Both the position numbers and the translations under genes were made by a program. 64,000 nt of DNA. Source: Candidatus Rothia avicola (GTDB taxonomy: Bacteria; Actinomycetota; Actinomycetes; Actinomycetales; Micrococcaceae). The notes under the pieces were generated by a model. That model saw only the letters and a program-made list of their open reading frames with translations. It was not told where the DNA came from and searched no databases. This document shows, piece by piece, positions 42,344 through 52,653 of this stretch. The DNA lies in contig DXCN01000040.1 in assembly GCA_019115985.1 (NCBI GenBank), positions 62,001-126,000 on the forward strand. The letters are read 5' to 3'. Every line of letters starts with the position of its first letter. Position 1 is the stretch's first letter.

Positions 42344-43238
42344 TGAGCGTCCACCCCTCTTCCCGCAGCTGGCGGCGGGTAGCGCCCTGCACAAAGCGCA
42401 GGTGCAGGCGCTCGCGCCCCGGGGCCATCTCATACTTGAGCAGTTTCTCTGCCGCCACCGGGTCGGTTTCACCGGCACCGTAAGCCGGACAAAGGTCGGC
42501 AACGGGGCAGGCCCCGCAGGCAGGTTTTTGGGCGTGACAGATGCGGCGGCCGTGGTAGACCAGCCGGTGAGAAAGCTGCGTCCAGTCCTTGGGTTCAAAA
42601 AGCTCAGCGACGTCGCGTTCAACCTTAACGGGGTCTTCTTCAGTGGTAAAGCCAAAGCGGCGGGCCAGGCGGCCGAAGTGGGTATCGACGGTAAGGCCCG
42701 GCTTGCCAAAAGCATTACCCAGCACCACGAAAGCGGTTTTTCTCCCCACGCCGGGGAGCTTAACTAATTCCTCAAGCCTGCCCGGTACCTGCCCGCGGTG
42801 ATCTGCCATCAGCTGGGCTGCCAGGTTCACGATTGCCTTGGCCTTGGAACGGTAGAAGCCCAGGGGCCGCACAATGTCTTCCACGTCTTCAATCCGCGCG
42901 GACGCCAGCGCCGCCGCATCGGGGTAGCGGGCGAACAGTTCGGGTGTGGTGGCATTCACGCGCACGTCGGTGGTTTGGGCTGAGAGGACGGTAGCCACCA
43001 GGAGCTCAAAGGGGTTATCAAAGTCGAGTTCGGCAACCGCATAGGGGTAGGTCTCCCCCAAAATACGGTTGATTTTGCGGGCACGACGGGTCAGGGCTAG
43101 GGGGCTTTCGGTCTCACCGCGAGCTGCCGCGCGGGCATGCTTTCGGGCGGACGCGCGCGCCTTGGGCTCGGGTACAGAGCGGGTTTCGAGTTGGGCGAGC
43201 TCGTCAGGGCTAAGAGGTACATCGGCATGTAGGGGCAT
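42336..43238 (-). CDS. nth: Endonuclease III
   Basis: A base-excision repair glycosylase/AP lyase of 300 residues from the ATG at 43238. The helix-hairpin-helix is LVKLPGVGRKTAFVVLG with the catalytic lysine, and the catalytic aspartate is in VDTHFGRLARR. The [4Fe-4S] cysteines CHAQKPACGACPVADLC are complete. A TAGGCT hexamer 7 nt before the ATG supports a leaderless start, so the track start at 43313 is not used. The first 50 residues are an extension relative to E. coli Nth. Confidence 0.94.
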   Translation of the reverse strand: MPLHADVPLSPDELAQLETRSVPEPKARASARKHARAAARGETESPLALTRRARKINRILGETYPYAVAELDFDNPFELLVATVLSAQTTDVRVNATTPELFARYPDAAALASARIEDVEDIVRPLGFYRSKAKAIVNLAAQLMADHRGQVPGRLEELVKLPGVGRKTAFVVLGNAFGKPGLTVDTHFGRLARRFGFTTEEDPVKVERDVAELFEPKDWTQLSHRLVYHGRRICHAQKPACGACPVADLCPAYGAGETDPVAAEKLLKYEMAPGRERLHLRFVQGATRRQLREEGWTLSA

Positions 43239-43251
43239 ATACCCAAGCCTA
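43239..43251 (-). promoter_or_regulatory. Leaderless -10 element that fixes the nth start
   Basis: TAGGCT (43246-43251, minus strand), 7-nt spacer, ATG at 43238. Confidence 0.5.
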
Positions 43252-43326
43252 CCGCCGCCCGTCCTTGCGGTACCCGGGTTAGCTGCCACCGGCGTCCTTA
43301 TTTCGCGTAACACGAACGCGCAAATT

Positions 43327-43342
43327 TGTGACTAGCGCTACA
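43327..43342 (+). promoter_or_regulatory. Candidate CRP-type site in the acs promoter
   Basis: TGTGA-CTAGCG-CTACA has one perfect half of the TGTGA-N6-TCACA consensus and a 3/5 second half. It lies just upstream of TAAGGT (43351-43356), a plausible -10 for acs. acs is under CRP control in several actinobacteria, and a crp gene is in this window. Confidence 0.35.
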
Positions 43343-43417
43343 GGGTGCGCTAAGGTGAGAAAAAGTCCGTTTGTGGCGCACATCAATGACGCGCCCCATA
43401 GAACAGGAAGGCACACC

Positions 43418-45355
<1,938 letters not shown>

Positions 45356-45374
45356 AACGCACGACATAACAGGG

Positions 45375-45477
45375 TGTGGGGCATGCGCGCCCGCCGACTA
45401 ACCTTCTTGCTGGCTCGCAAGCTCGCAAGCAATTCACGCCAGCCCCAGCCAGTTGGCTTTGGCGCACATGCCCCACA
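45375..45477 (-). repeat. Structured intergenic element, copy B
   Basis: A 103-bp element closed by TGTGGGGCATG..GCGCC / GGCGC..CATGCCCCACA, 11 plus 5 bp. Its core (45394-45452, minus strand) matches copy A at about 50 of 60 positions. It begins 20 nt after the acs stop codon. Relative to the upstream gene it has the same orientation as copy A after ccsB, although the closing stems share no sequence. No T-tract follows. Confidence 0.6.
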
Positions 45478-45578
45478 TCAGTTGAGGCCAGTGTTCTTGA
45501 CTAAACGCCCGCCCCCTTTGTGCCCCATCTATGGCAGCAAGCTGGAGGCGGGCGTTTTCATGTGAAAAACTAGAGGCT

Positions 45579-46034
45579 ATGGCAACACCACAGACTGCAC
45601 CACGACATATCTCCGTGATTAACGGCCCCAACCTCAACCTGCTTGGCGTGCGCAAACCCGAGATTTACGGGCACACCACCCTAGCCGACATCGAAGCCGC
45701 CCTACGCGCCCAAGCCGCTAAACTGGGCTACAAGATGAGCTTCATGCAGTCCAACCACGAGGGCGACCTCATCGACGCAATCCAGGCAGCCCGTACCGCA
45801 TCCGCCGGCATCATCATCAACCCGGCAGCCTATACCCACACCTCTGTGGCCCTGCACGACGCCCTCGAATCAGCCGAGCTGCCGGTTGTCGAAGTGCACC
45901 TCTCTAACGTGCACAAGCGGGAGCCCTTCCGCCACCACTCCTACATCTCGCCCCAGGCGACGGCCGTGATTGCCGGTGCAGGTGCCCAGGGCTACGAGTT
46001 GGCTCTCGCCTTCCTAGCCCGCCACCTGGGCTAG
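45579..46034 (+). CDS. aroQ: Type II 3-dehydroquinate dehydratase
   Basis: A 151-residue enzyme of the shikimate pathway that dehydrates 3-dehydroquinate. The flavodoxin-like fold signatures are [19 protein letters not shown] with the catalytic tyrosine, [23 protein letters not shown] and [17 protein letters not shown]. The ATG at 45579 gives the normal length; AAAACT lies 7 nt upstream. The track start at 45531 adds a non-homologous leader. Confidence 0.95.
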   Translation: MATPQTAPRHISVINGPNLNLLGVRKPEIYGHTTLADIEAALRAQAAKLGYKMSFMQSNHEGDLIDAIQAARTASAGIIINPAAYTHTSVALHDALESAELPVVEVHLSNVHKREPFRHHSYISPQATAVIAGAGAQGYELALAFLARHLG

Positions 46035-46055
46035 TCACGCCCAAACTGCTAAGCG

Positions 46056-47228
46056 CTAGTTAGACACGCATTGGCCGGTGGCAACCTCGGGTGAGGTAGC
46101 GCTGACCTGGGCCAGAGCTTCAAGAATCTGCGAGGCTGGAACAGCGTAGCCGGTCTGGCTCTGGGTCGACTTGGCAAAGACCATAGCCATGACCTGCCCG
46201 TCCTCGGTGAGTACGGGGCCGCCCGAGTTGCCCTGCTGGATCTGGGCAGCTAGCTGGTAGACCAGGCGGGAGGGGTTGGTTTCGCCGGTCTGCGAGTTGA
46301 TGGTTTGGGTGTAGCCGAGCCCCTGGACGATTGCGGCCCGGCTGGTGAAGGGGCCGCCGCCCGGGTAGCCCATAAAGGCGACTTCGGTGTCCGAAGCAAC
46401 CTCGGCTCCGTTGACGGTCAGAGGGGCGAGGGCCAGGTCCGGGGCGCTGATAACAGCAATATCTCGTTCGGTGTCGTAATAGACCACATCGCCGGTGACG
46501 GCCTGGCCGTCGCGACTGAGCAGGGTTGGGGTGCTGACGCCCGCCACCACGTGGGCATTGGTGACCACTAGGCCGCCGTCCACCACGAAGCCTGAGCCCT
46601 CAGATGTGTAATTACAGGCCTGGGCTGCACCCACAACCTGCACTACCGACCACCCGGCTTCTTCCAGAGCGGCTGTTTCGATGGTGCCGAGCGGGGCGGA
46701 CTGCTCAGGGTAAAGCAGCTGAGAAATCTCGGGCAGGCCGGTAGCCTGCACAATCTGGCCGCGTATTTCGGTGACCTTCTCCTGGGCGGACGCCGGGGTC
46801 ACCTGCATCATCCAGGTCACCACCTTAGATTCCGCAGTAAGGGCGGTAACCGCTGGGATGCCCAGAGGGCGGACGAGCAGCACCACGGTCACGATGACCA
46901 GCGAGGCCAGCACCATGTTGAGAACACCGCCAGCAAGTCGCTCTAGGCCGCGCAGGGGTGTGCGGTCGCTTGCTCTACGGATTGCGCTACCCAGGGTCAT
47001 GCCCAGGGTCTGCCCCAGCACCAGGCAAGCAAGGACTGTGCCCAGTCCGGCTAGCAGATACCACTGTGAACTAACCTGGTTGATCACCCAGGGGGTGGCA
47101 TAAATAGCGGCAACTGCGCCCAGCACGAAACCTACGAAGGTGCCAAGAGTGACAAAGAGGCCCTGCCGTATACCGGCTAAAAAGTAGAGGGCGATAATAG
47201 CGATAATGACCCAGTCAAGTACGGTCAT
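46056..47228 (-). CDS. marP: Membrane-anchored serine protease MarP
   Basis: A 390-residue protein with a CvpA-like N-terminal half of about four membrane helices and an extracytoplasmic trypsin-like domain. The catalytic triad is seen as VVTNAHVVAG (His), DTERDIAVI (Asp) and QQGNSGGPVL (Ser). Cysteines in QACNYTS and near the C-terminus (GQCVSN) fit the disulfide known from mycobacterial MarP, which is needed for acid resistance. A long inverted repeat lies in its leader. Confidence 0.92.
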   Translation of the reverse strand: MTVLDWVIIAIIALYFLAGIRQGLFVTLGTFVGFVLGAVAAIYATPWVINQVSSQWYLLAGLGTVLACLVLGQTLGMTLGSAIRRASDRTPLRGLERLAGGVLNMVLASLVIVTVVLLVRPLGIPAVTALTAESKVVTWMMQVTPASAQEKVTEIRGQIVQATGLPEISQLLYPEQSAPLGTIETAALEEAGWSVVQVVGAAQACNYTSEGSGFVVDGGLVVTNAHVVAGVSTPTLLSRDGQAVTGDVVYYDTERDIAVISAPDLALAPLTVNGAEVASDTEVAFMGYPGGGPFTSRAAIVQGLGYTQTINSQTGETNPSRLVYQLAAQIQQGNSGGPVLTEDGQVMAMVFAKSTQSQTGYAVPASQILEALAQVSATSPEVATGQCVSN

Positions 47229-47604
47229 GACTCTCCATTCAACGGGGAGGGCTGAGCGGGCCTGGCTCCGTTATCTATTGCAGCGGCAAGACACGCCGAG
47301 GCAGATAGAGCGGGCCCTGCCGGCGCTCAGCCCTCACAGGAATACCACAGCCTACACTCCTAACCTGAAAGAATAGGCAGAAACTAGGGAAAAATTCTCG
47401 GTGAAGCGCCCTATGCCCGCAGTCTTTGGGTATCGAAAGCACCAAATATCCTGTAGGCTCGTAATAGTTGAATAAGTCACAGATAAAAGTGCTGTGTGAT
47501 GAACTAGGCAAAGACTATGCTTAGAAGTCTGCCCGCCCTGTACGTACAGGGCACTGCACTCGAATCGCCCCCTTTAGATCCATCATCAGGAGTAAAAGAG
47601 AACC
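47229..47604. other. 376-bp divergent promoter region of marP and crp
   Basis: No ORF is supported. It holds a 10-bp inverted repeat (GGGCTGAGCG at 47249-47258, CGCTCAGCCC at 47324-47333) in the marP leader. On the crp side it holds a TATGCT -10-like hexamer at 47516-47521 and an 18-bp perfect palindrome at 47535-47552. Confidence 0.55.
47535..47552. promoter_or_regulatory. 18-bp perfect palindrome in the crp leader
   Basis: GCCCTGTACGTACAGGGC lies about 50 nt upstream of the crp ATG and just after a TATGCT hexamer. It may be an operator or a 5'-UTR hairpin. It does not match the TGTGA-N6-TCACA CRP consensus. Confidence 0.45.
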
Positions 47605-48282
47605 ATGGATATTGAAGTACTACGCCGTGCTCCGCTGTTCGCTTCACTCGACGACGAAGCCTTTGCAGCACTGACCGAAGACATCACCGAAGTTGACCTT
47701 TCACGCGGCGCCACCCTCTTCTACGAAGGCGACCAGGGCGACCAGCTCTACTTCGTTATCTCAGGCAAGATGAAGCTGGGCCGCACTGCCTCTGACGGCC
47801 GTGAGAACCTGGTAGCTATCATGGGCCCCGGCGAAATCTTCGGTGAGATGGCCCTGTTCGATCCCTCACCCCGCTCAACCAGCGCAACCGCTGTCTCTGA
47901 GACCCGCCTGGCCGGTGTGAAGCACGAGTCCCTGCGTAAGGCCATGGAGAAGTCCCCCAACATCTCCGCTCAGGTTCTGCAGGCTCTGGCTCGCCGTCTG
48001 CGCCGCACCAACGAGAACCTGGCTGACCTGGTCTTCTCAGACGTTCCCGGCCGCGTTGCCAAGGCCCTGCTTGACCTGGCTGACCGCTTCGGCCGTCCTG
48101 CCACCGACGGTGTGCTGGTTGCCCACGAACTGACTCAGGAAGAGCTGGCCCAGCTGGTTGGCGCTTCCCGTGAGACCGTGAACAAGGCTCTGGCCGAGTT
48201 CGTTTCCCGCGGCTGGATCCGTCTGGAAGCTCGCGCTGTGGTCATCCTCGACCTACAGCGTCTGCGCCAGCGCTCCCGCTAA
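47605..48282 (+). CDS. crp: Crp-family cAMP-responsive regulator
   Basis: A 225-residue global regulator of the actinobacterial Crp/GlxR type. The cyclic-nucleotide pocket is MGPGEIFGEMALFDPSPRSTSATA at about residues 73-96, followed by the dimer helix and a winged helix (ELTQEELAQLVGASRETVNKALAEF). The ATG follows AGGAGTAAAAGAGAACC. A bidirectional terminator follows. Confidence 0.93.
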   Translation: MDIEVLRRAPLFASLDDEAFAALTEDITEVDLSRGATLFYEGDQGDQLYFVISGKMKLGRTASDGRENLVAIMGPGEIFGEMALFDPSPRSTSATAVSETRLAGVKHESLRKAMEKSPNISAQVLQALARRLRRTNENLADLVFSDVPGRVAKALLDLADRFGRPATDGVLVAHELTQEELAQLVGASRETVNKALAEFVSRGWIRLEARAVVILDLQRLRQRSR

Positions 48283-48317
48283 GGTGGGGCGGGCGTCCTG
48301 CCTGCTCTCAATACTCT

Positions 48318-48356
48318 AAAACCGGGTGGTCAGCTCTAGCTGACCACCCGGTTTTT
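48318..48356. terminator. Bidirectional terminator after crp
   Basis: AAAACCGGGTGGTCAGCT and AGCTGACCACCCGGTTTT form a near-perfect stem with a TTTTTT run. The stop codon of the convergent small membrane gene lies in its loop. Confidence 0.75.
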
Positions 48357-48674
48357 TGCACCTGCCCGGGGGCGGACGCCGGTAGTTAGCAAGGCCAGGG
48401 TGCTGCTTCTCGCCCCATCTGGCTGGGGGATTTTTCCCAGGCTCTTGAGGGTATAGGCGGTGCCACACACCAGTAAGGTAAGGGCCGCCAGGTAAGAGAG
48501 CCCCAGGCAGACCAAACCTAGCCCTGGGATAAGTTGCAGCCCCAAGGCGCCCAACCCCAAGCGTCCACCGATAATAGCCACCAGTAGCAGACAGGCCCCC
48601 AGGGTCGCCCATCTGGTAAGTCTCTGCGACAGTGAGATGGGTGCTGAGCTGGGGGCCTGATGCTTGCGGGGCAC
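48336..48674 (-). CDS. Small two-helix membrane protein
   Basis: A 112-residue hypothetical protein with two hydrophobic stretches (about residues 24-45 and 48-75) and basic ends. The GTG start is 2 nt after the NUDIX stop, with AGGAG in the end of that gene, so it is translationally coupled. Its stop codon sits within the terminator hairpin. An alternative frame (48316-48780) is less membrane-like and overlaps the NUDIX gene. Function is unknown. Confidence 0.55.
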   Translation of the reverse strand: MPRKHQAPSSAPISLSQRLTRWATLGACLLLVAIIGGRLGLGALGLQLIPGLGLVCLGLSYLAALTLLVCGTAYTLKSLGKIPQPDGARSSTLALLTTGVRPRAGAKNRVVS

Positions 48675-48676
48675 GG

Positions 48677-49633
48677 CTAGATCTTTTTCTCCTGCACCGC
48701 CAGGTAGCAGGTACCGGCGGCGTCCTGTTTGACCTCGGGCAGGTAGAGGGAAACCTGGCGTCGCTTGGCCAGGAAGGCAACCGCCCCGGAGGCGGCAGCG
48801 AGCTGTTCCAGCAGGTACATGACGCCAGGGGTCACCAGCTCCTGGAAGGGCACCCCGACGGTGTCGTCCTGCCCAATTTCGTTGCCGAGTTCTACGCTCA
48901 TGGGGTGGGCGACCAGCTCACGCACGCTGACCCAGCGCCCCCAAATTCCTTTCCCGGCGAGCAGGGAGGGGTTCTGCCCCACCGGCACCGCGCAGGTGAA
49001 ATAGTGAATGTCGTAGCGCTTGTGGAAGAAGCCCGGTGACTGCCAGCGGGCTAGGGGTTTGAGCAGGTCGGCACGGATTTTGAGGCCGCGGCGTTCCAGG
49101 TAGTCAGCAAAGGTTTTATCCTGCTGGGCTACGGCCAAGCGCGAGGCCATGCACTCGTGCCCGCTGGTGAGCTCGATGGTAGAGAGCTCGCCGCTGCCAG
49201 CCAAGAGCACGCCTGTCTCTTCAAAGAGCTCACGTACAGCGGTGACCACGGCGGCAATAGCTGCCCCCAGGTCGTCCTGGCTGAAGGCCTTGGCCCAGTA
49301 GTCGCCGCCGGGACCGACCCAGCCGATGGGGGCGGCGTCCTCGGGAACACCAAGACCGCCGGGGAAGGCGACCCGCCCCATGGGGGATTTCACCCGGTAG
49401 GTCATAAAGGTTTCAGGCCCCGAAGCGCCATCGCGCACAAAAACGACCGCGGCTGCGGGCTTGGCCGCGCACGGGGTGCAGTCCCCCTCATCGAGCCAGG
49501 TGCGGGCAGAATCCTGCTGGTTTGAGGGGATTGGGTGGGTTTTGGGTGCCGGGGCTTCCGCCGAAGCGTAGGGGGCGGACGCCGGCGGCGGCACCCGCTT
49601 GAGGGCGCCGGTATACATCGGTTGGCTAGGCAT
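48677..49633 (-). CDS. NUDIX hydrolase with extended Nudix region (NUDT19-like)
   Basis: About 318 residues from the ATG at 49633, which overlaps the RidA stop. The Nudix helix is AVRELFEETGVLL near residue 145, separated from the GG of AFPGGLG by an insertion of about 35 residues as in NUDT19/CoA-pyrophosphatase-like proteins. The C-terminal half is helical. The substrate is unknown. In related genomes an MBL-fold gene lies nearby; it is missing here. Confidence 0.82.
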   Translation of the reverse strand: MPSQPMYTGALKRVPPPASAPYASAEAPAPKTHPIPSNQQDSARTWLDEGDCTPCAAKPAAAVVFVRDGASGPETFMTYRVKSPMGRVAFPGGLGVPEDAAPIGWVGPGGDYWAKAFSQDDLGAAIAAVVTAVRELFEETGVLLAGSGELSTIELTSGHECMASRLAVAQQDKTFADYLERRGLKIRADLLKPLARWQSPGFFHKRYDIHYFTCAVPVGQNPSLLAGKGIWGRWVSVRELVAHPMSVELGNEIGQDDTVGVPFQELVTPGVMYLLEQLAAASGAVAFLAKRRQVSLYLPEVKQDAAGTCYLAVQEKKI

Positions 49634-50102
49634 ATTCCACGATAATTTCAACTTCTACCGGGGAGTCCAGCGGTAGCACCGGCACGCCAACGGCTGAGCG
49701 GGCGTGCACGCCTGCCTCGCCAAAGACCTCGCCCAACAGCAGGGAGGCCCCGTTGATGACGGCGGGCTGGCCGGTGAAGGAGGGGTCTGATGAGACGAAA
49801 CCGACCACCTTGACCACGCGGGTGACGCGGTCAAGATCGCCGATGACGGACTTGACGGCAGCCAGGGCGTTCAGGGCTGAGAGGCTAGCCAGTTTATGCG
49901 CGGTTTCGGGGTCTACAAAGCCTTCGGCGCCGGAGTCTGAGACCTTGCCGGTGGTGGGCAGCTCGCCCTTAACGAAAGGCAGCTGGCCCGAGGTGTAGAC
50001 GTAGTTACCGCTGGTGACGGCAGGAACGTAGGCGGCTACCGGGGCTGCCAGCTCGGGCAGGTCGTAGCCAAGTTCTTTGAGGCGGTCTTCAATCTTTGAC
50101 AC
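49626..50102 (-). CDS. RidA-family protein
   Basis: A 158-residue chorismate mutase-like-fold protein of the Rid family, which removes reactive enamine/imine intermediates. NYVYTSGQLPFVKGELP and the C-terminal SAVGVPVLPLDSPVEVEIIVEYA are typical, though the catalytic arginine of true RidA is not evident at the usual site, suggesting a Rid subfamily. The GTG start follows AAGG. Confidence 0.85.
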   Translation of the reverse strand: MSKIEDRLKELGYDLPELAAPVAAYVPAVTSGNYVYTSGQLPFVKGELPTTGKVSDSGAEGFVDPETAHKLASLSALNALAAVKSVIGDLDRVTRVVKVVGFVSSDPSFTGQPAVINGASLLLGEVFGEAGVHARSAVGVPVLPLDSPVEVEIIVEYA

Positions 50103-50187
50103 GGTATACCTTCTTGAAGAGCAGTGTTTCTAGGGGCCAAAAACCGGGCTCGGGGCCGAGGCCTGAACCCGGTTCTGGTGTGAGTAT

Positions 50188-50394
50188 TTAGTTGCTAGCC
50201 TTCTTACGCTTGAAGTAGGCGATTGGGTTGCCCTGAGTGGGAGCAACCATGTTACCGGCGGGGTTTGCGCCGCCGGGGGCGGGGGCACCGGGGAGCACGG
50301 TAACGAGCTCCCAGCCGTCTTCACCCCAGTTATCGAGGATCTGCTTGGTTGCGTGAATCATCAGGGGCACTGTTGCGTATTCCCATTTTTCCAT
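50188..50394 (-). CDS. DUF4177 domain protein
   Basis: A 68-residue cytosolic protein with the DUF4177 pattern KWEYATVPL..., NWGEDGWELVTVLPG. It is usually found next to the RidA-type gene in actinobacteria, as here. Function is unknown. Confidence 0.8.
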   Translation of the reverse strand: MEKWEYATVPLMIHATKQILDNWGEDGWELVTVLPGAPAPGGANPAGNMVAPTQGNPIAYFKRKKASN

Positions 50395-50503
50395 AGCATC
50401 AAGCCTAGACCACCGGGGCTAAAAAGACGACTCTTACACCTCTCACAGGTTTTTCTTGGGTGGCTGTGACATGCACGCCGGTGCGCTTTTCGCCCTGAGC
50501 CGA

Positions 50504-50515
50504 TAAACTGATGTA
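50504..50515 (+). promoter_or_regulatory. Leaderless -10 element of ponA2
   Basis: TAAACT (50504-50509), 6-nt spacer, ATG at 50516. Confidence 0.5.
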
Positions 50516-52645
50516 ATGGCTTCTTCAAAGAATGTGCGAAAGAGGCGCCGCAGCCCCGGCGACCTTGTTCAGTTTGTTGCGCTGAGCATCATTGCTGGTT
50601 TTATTGCGGCGCTGATTATGGTGCCGCCCACCACGGCCCTGAGTGCATCTATCAATGCATCGATGAACTGGTTTAAGAGTCTGCCCGCTTCCCTCAGCAA
50701 CGGGCCGCTCTCTCAGCCGTCCGTTATCTACGCGAATGACGGCAAGACTGAGCTGGCGTCCTACTATGCCCAAAACCGTACCGAGGTGGCGCTGGACGAC
50801 ATTTCCCAGCACATGAAGGACGCGATTCTTTCGTCCGAAGACCGTAACTTCTACGAGCACGGTGCGGTTTCCCCCATGGGTATCGCCCGTGCCCTGGTCA
50901 ACAACGTCATTAACCCGGAAGCCCGTCAGGGCGCTTCTACCCTGACCCAGCAGTACGTCAATAACCTGCTCATTGACGCGGCTGAGCAGGCAGGTACCGA
51001 AGCCAGCACTCTGGGTGCCAATAAGGATTACCTTGATAAGATCAAGGAAATGAAGCTGGCTATCTCGATGGAGCAGAACCTCTCTAAGGACCAGATTCTT
51101 GAGGGCTACCTCAACATCATCAACCTGGGCGGTTCCAACTACGGTGTAGAAGCCGCAGCCTACTACTACTGGGGCATCTCAGCCTCAGAGCTCAGCATCT
51201 CCCAGTCGGCTATTCTGGCGGGCATGGTGGTTTCACCCAACATGTATCGCCCCGATAAAAACCCTCAGCTGGCGAAGGAGCGCCGCGATGTAGTTCTGGG
51301 CACCATGCTTCGCGACGGCAAGATTACCGAGGACGAATACTCGGACGCCCTGAATGAAAAGATCACTCTCGATATCCACGCCACCCCCATGGGCTGCTCC
51401 ACCGCCGGTGACTTTGCGCATTTCTGTAGGTACGCAATATTTGATTTCCTGGGTGATGAGACCTTCGGTGCTACCGAAGAGGACCGTGAAAATGCCCTCT
51501 ACCGCGGCGGCTACAAGATCATTACCACCATTGACCCTGACGCCCAGAAGGACGCCAAGACCCAGGTTGAAGCCACTCAGCCTTCCACCAACAACCCCGA
51601 CCGTGTCAGTACCTCTCTCGTTTCCGTTGCCCCCGGCACCGGCAAGATTATTGCCATGGCCCAGAACTCCGGCTACGGCCCTTCTGACACAAGCGATTTT
51701 GCTGACAACTACTTCAACTTCAATGCAGATGTGGATCACGGCGGCGTAGCGGGTTGGCAGCCCGGTTCAACCTTCAAGGCCGTGATTCTGGCCCAGTGGA
51801 TTAAGGACGGCAAGGGCGTCAACGCTACCATCGATGGCACCGCTATCAGCTACCCGCAAAGCTTCCGGTGGCCTGCTAGCTGCCGGCCTGAGGGGTACGT
51901 GCTTTCAAGCTCTGGAACCGGCTATTCCTTCCAGAACGCAGACGGCGCTAGCAGAACCTGGGGCACAGTAGCTTACGGTCTGAAGAACTCCATTAACTCC
52001 TACGCTATTAAGATGGCTTCGGTCACCGACGCCTGCGCTATCAATGATCTGCGCGCCAAACTCCGTATTACTGACGGTATGGGCAATGCCCCTTACGATA
52101 TGACCAACCCCGCCTACCTGCTGGGTGGTTGGGACCGTGGCACCACCCCCCTCGCTATGGCAGCAGCCTTTGCTACTTTTGCCAGTGGCGGCACCTACTG
52201 CGAGCCTATGGCTTTAGAGAAGGTCAGCAAGGGTGATACCGAGGTCAAGACCTATGAGTCCACCTGTGAGCGCGTACTTGAAAAGGACGTTGCCAACGGT
52301 GTGACCTACGTACTCAAGCAGGTTCTGGTAGATGGCTCAGGTTACCAGCGCGGCATCGGCCTGCCCGATGCGTCCGCCGCTAAGACCGGTACTACCGATA
52401 ACTCCGCCCACACCTGGACCGTTGGGTACACCCGGGGTCTCTCCACCGCGTCATGGGTGGGTAGCGTTGAAAATACCTCTCGCCCCCTCAACGGCCTTTC
52501 CATCAACGGTAGGGTTCTTGACTACGTGGACGGTGCCACCTACGCAGGTGCCCAGTGGCAGAAGTTCATGCAGGCCCAGGCTAAGAACTACAACACCGAT
52601 AAGTTCGAGACCCCCTCGAACACGGTTCTTGGTACTAACCAGTAA
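50516..52645 (+). CDS. ponA2: Class A penicillin-binding protein (PonA2-like)
   Basis: A 709-residue bifunctional peptidoglycan synthase. A membrane anchor lies near residues 20-40. The glycosyltransferase domain shows SSEDRNFYEHGAVSPMG and STLTQQYVNN. The transpeptidase domain shows PGSTFKAV (active serine), a KNSIN motif and KTGTTDN. A C-terminal PASTA domain, present in mycobacterial PonA2, is absent. The metallophosphoesterase gene follows 8 nt later. Confidence 0.93.
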   Translation: MASSKNVRKRRRSPGDLVQFVALSIIAGFIAALIMVPPTTALSASINASMNWFKSLPASLSNGPLSQPSVIYANDGKTELASYYAQNRTEVALDDISQHMKDAILSSEDRNFYEHGAVSPMGIARALVNNVINPEARQGASTLTQQYVNNLLIDAAEQAGTEASTLGANKDYLDKIKEMKLAISMEQNLSKDQILEGYLNIINLGGSNYGVEAAAYYYWGISASELSISQSAILAGMVVSPNMYRPDKNPQLAKERRDVVLGTMLRDGKITEDEYSDALNEKITLDIHATPMGCSTAGDFAHFCRYAIFDFLGDETFGATEEDRENALYRGGYKIITTIDPDAQKDAKTQVEATQPSTNNPDRVSTSLVSVAPGTGKIIAMAQNSGYGPSDTSDFADNYFNFNADVDHGGVAGWQPGSTFKAVILAQWIKDGKGVNATIDGTAISYPQSFRWPASCRPEGYVLSSSGTGYSFQNADGASRTWGTVAYGLKNSINSYAIKMASVTDACAINDLRAKLRITDGMGNAPYDMTNPAYLLGGWDRGTTPLAMAAAFATFASGGTYCEPMALEKVSKGDTEVKTYESTCERVLEKDVANGVTYVLKQVLVDGSGYQRGIGLPDASAAKTGTTDNSAHTWTVGYTRGLSTASWVGSVENTSRPLNGLSINGRVLDYVDGATYAGAQWQKFMQAQAKNYNTDKFETPSNTVLGTNQ

Positions 52646-52653
52646 GGACTCCC

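Noticed and set aside
41585-42715. 376-residue NUDIX protein using the full track ORF
   Set aside because: The first 124 codons lie inside nth in another frame; the Nudix protein begins at 42343.
45375-45477. Copy B as a simple intrinsic terminator of acs
   Set aside because: The loop is too long, there is no T-tract, and the core is shared with a second locus.
47474-47492. CACAG-N9-CTGTG upstream of crp as a CRP autoregulatory site
   Set aside because: The half-sites are in the wrong order for TGTGA-N6-TCACA, and the spacing is wrong.
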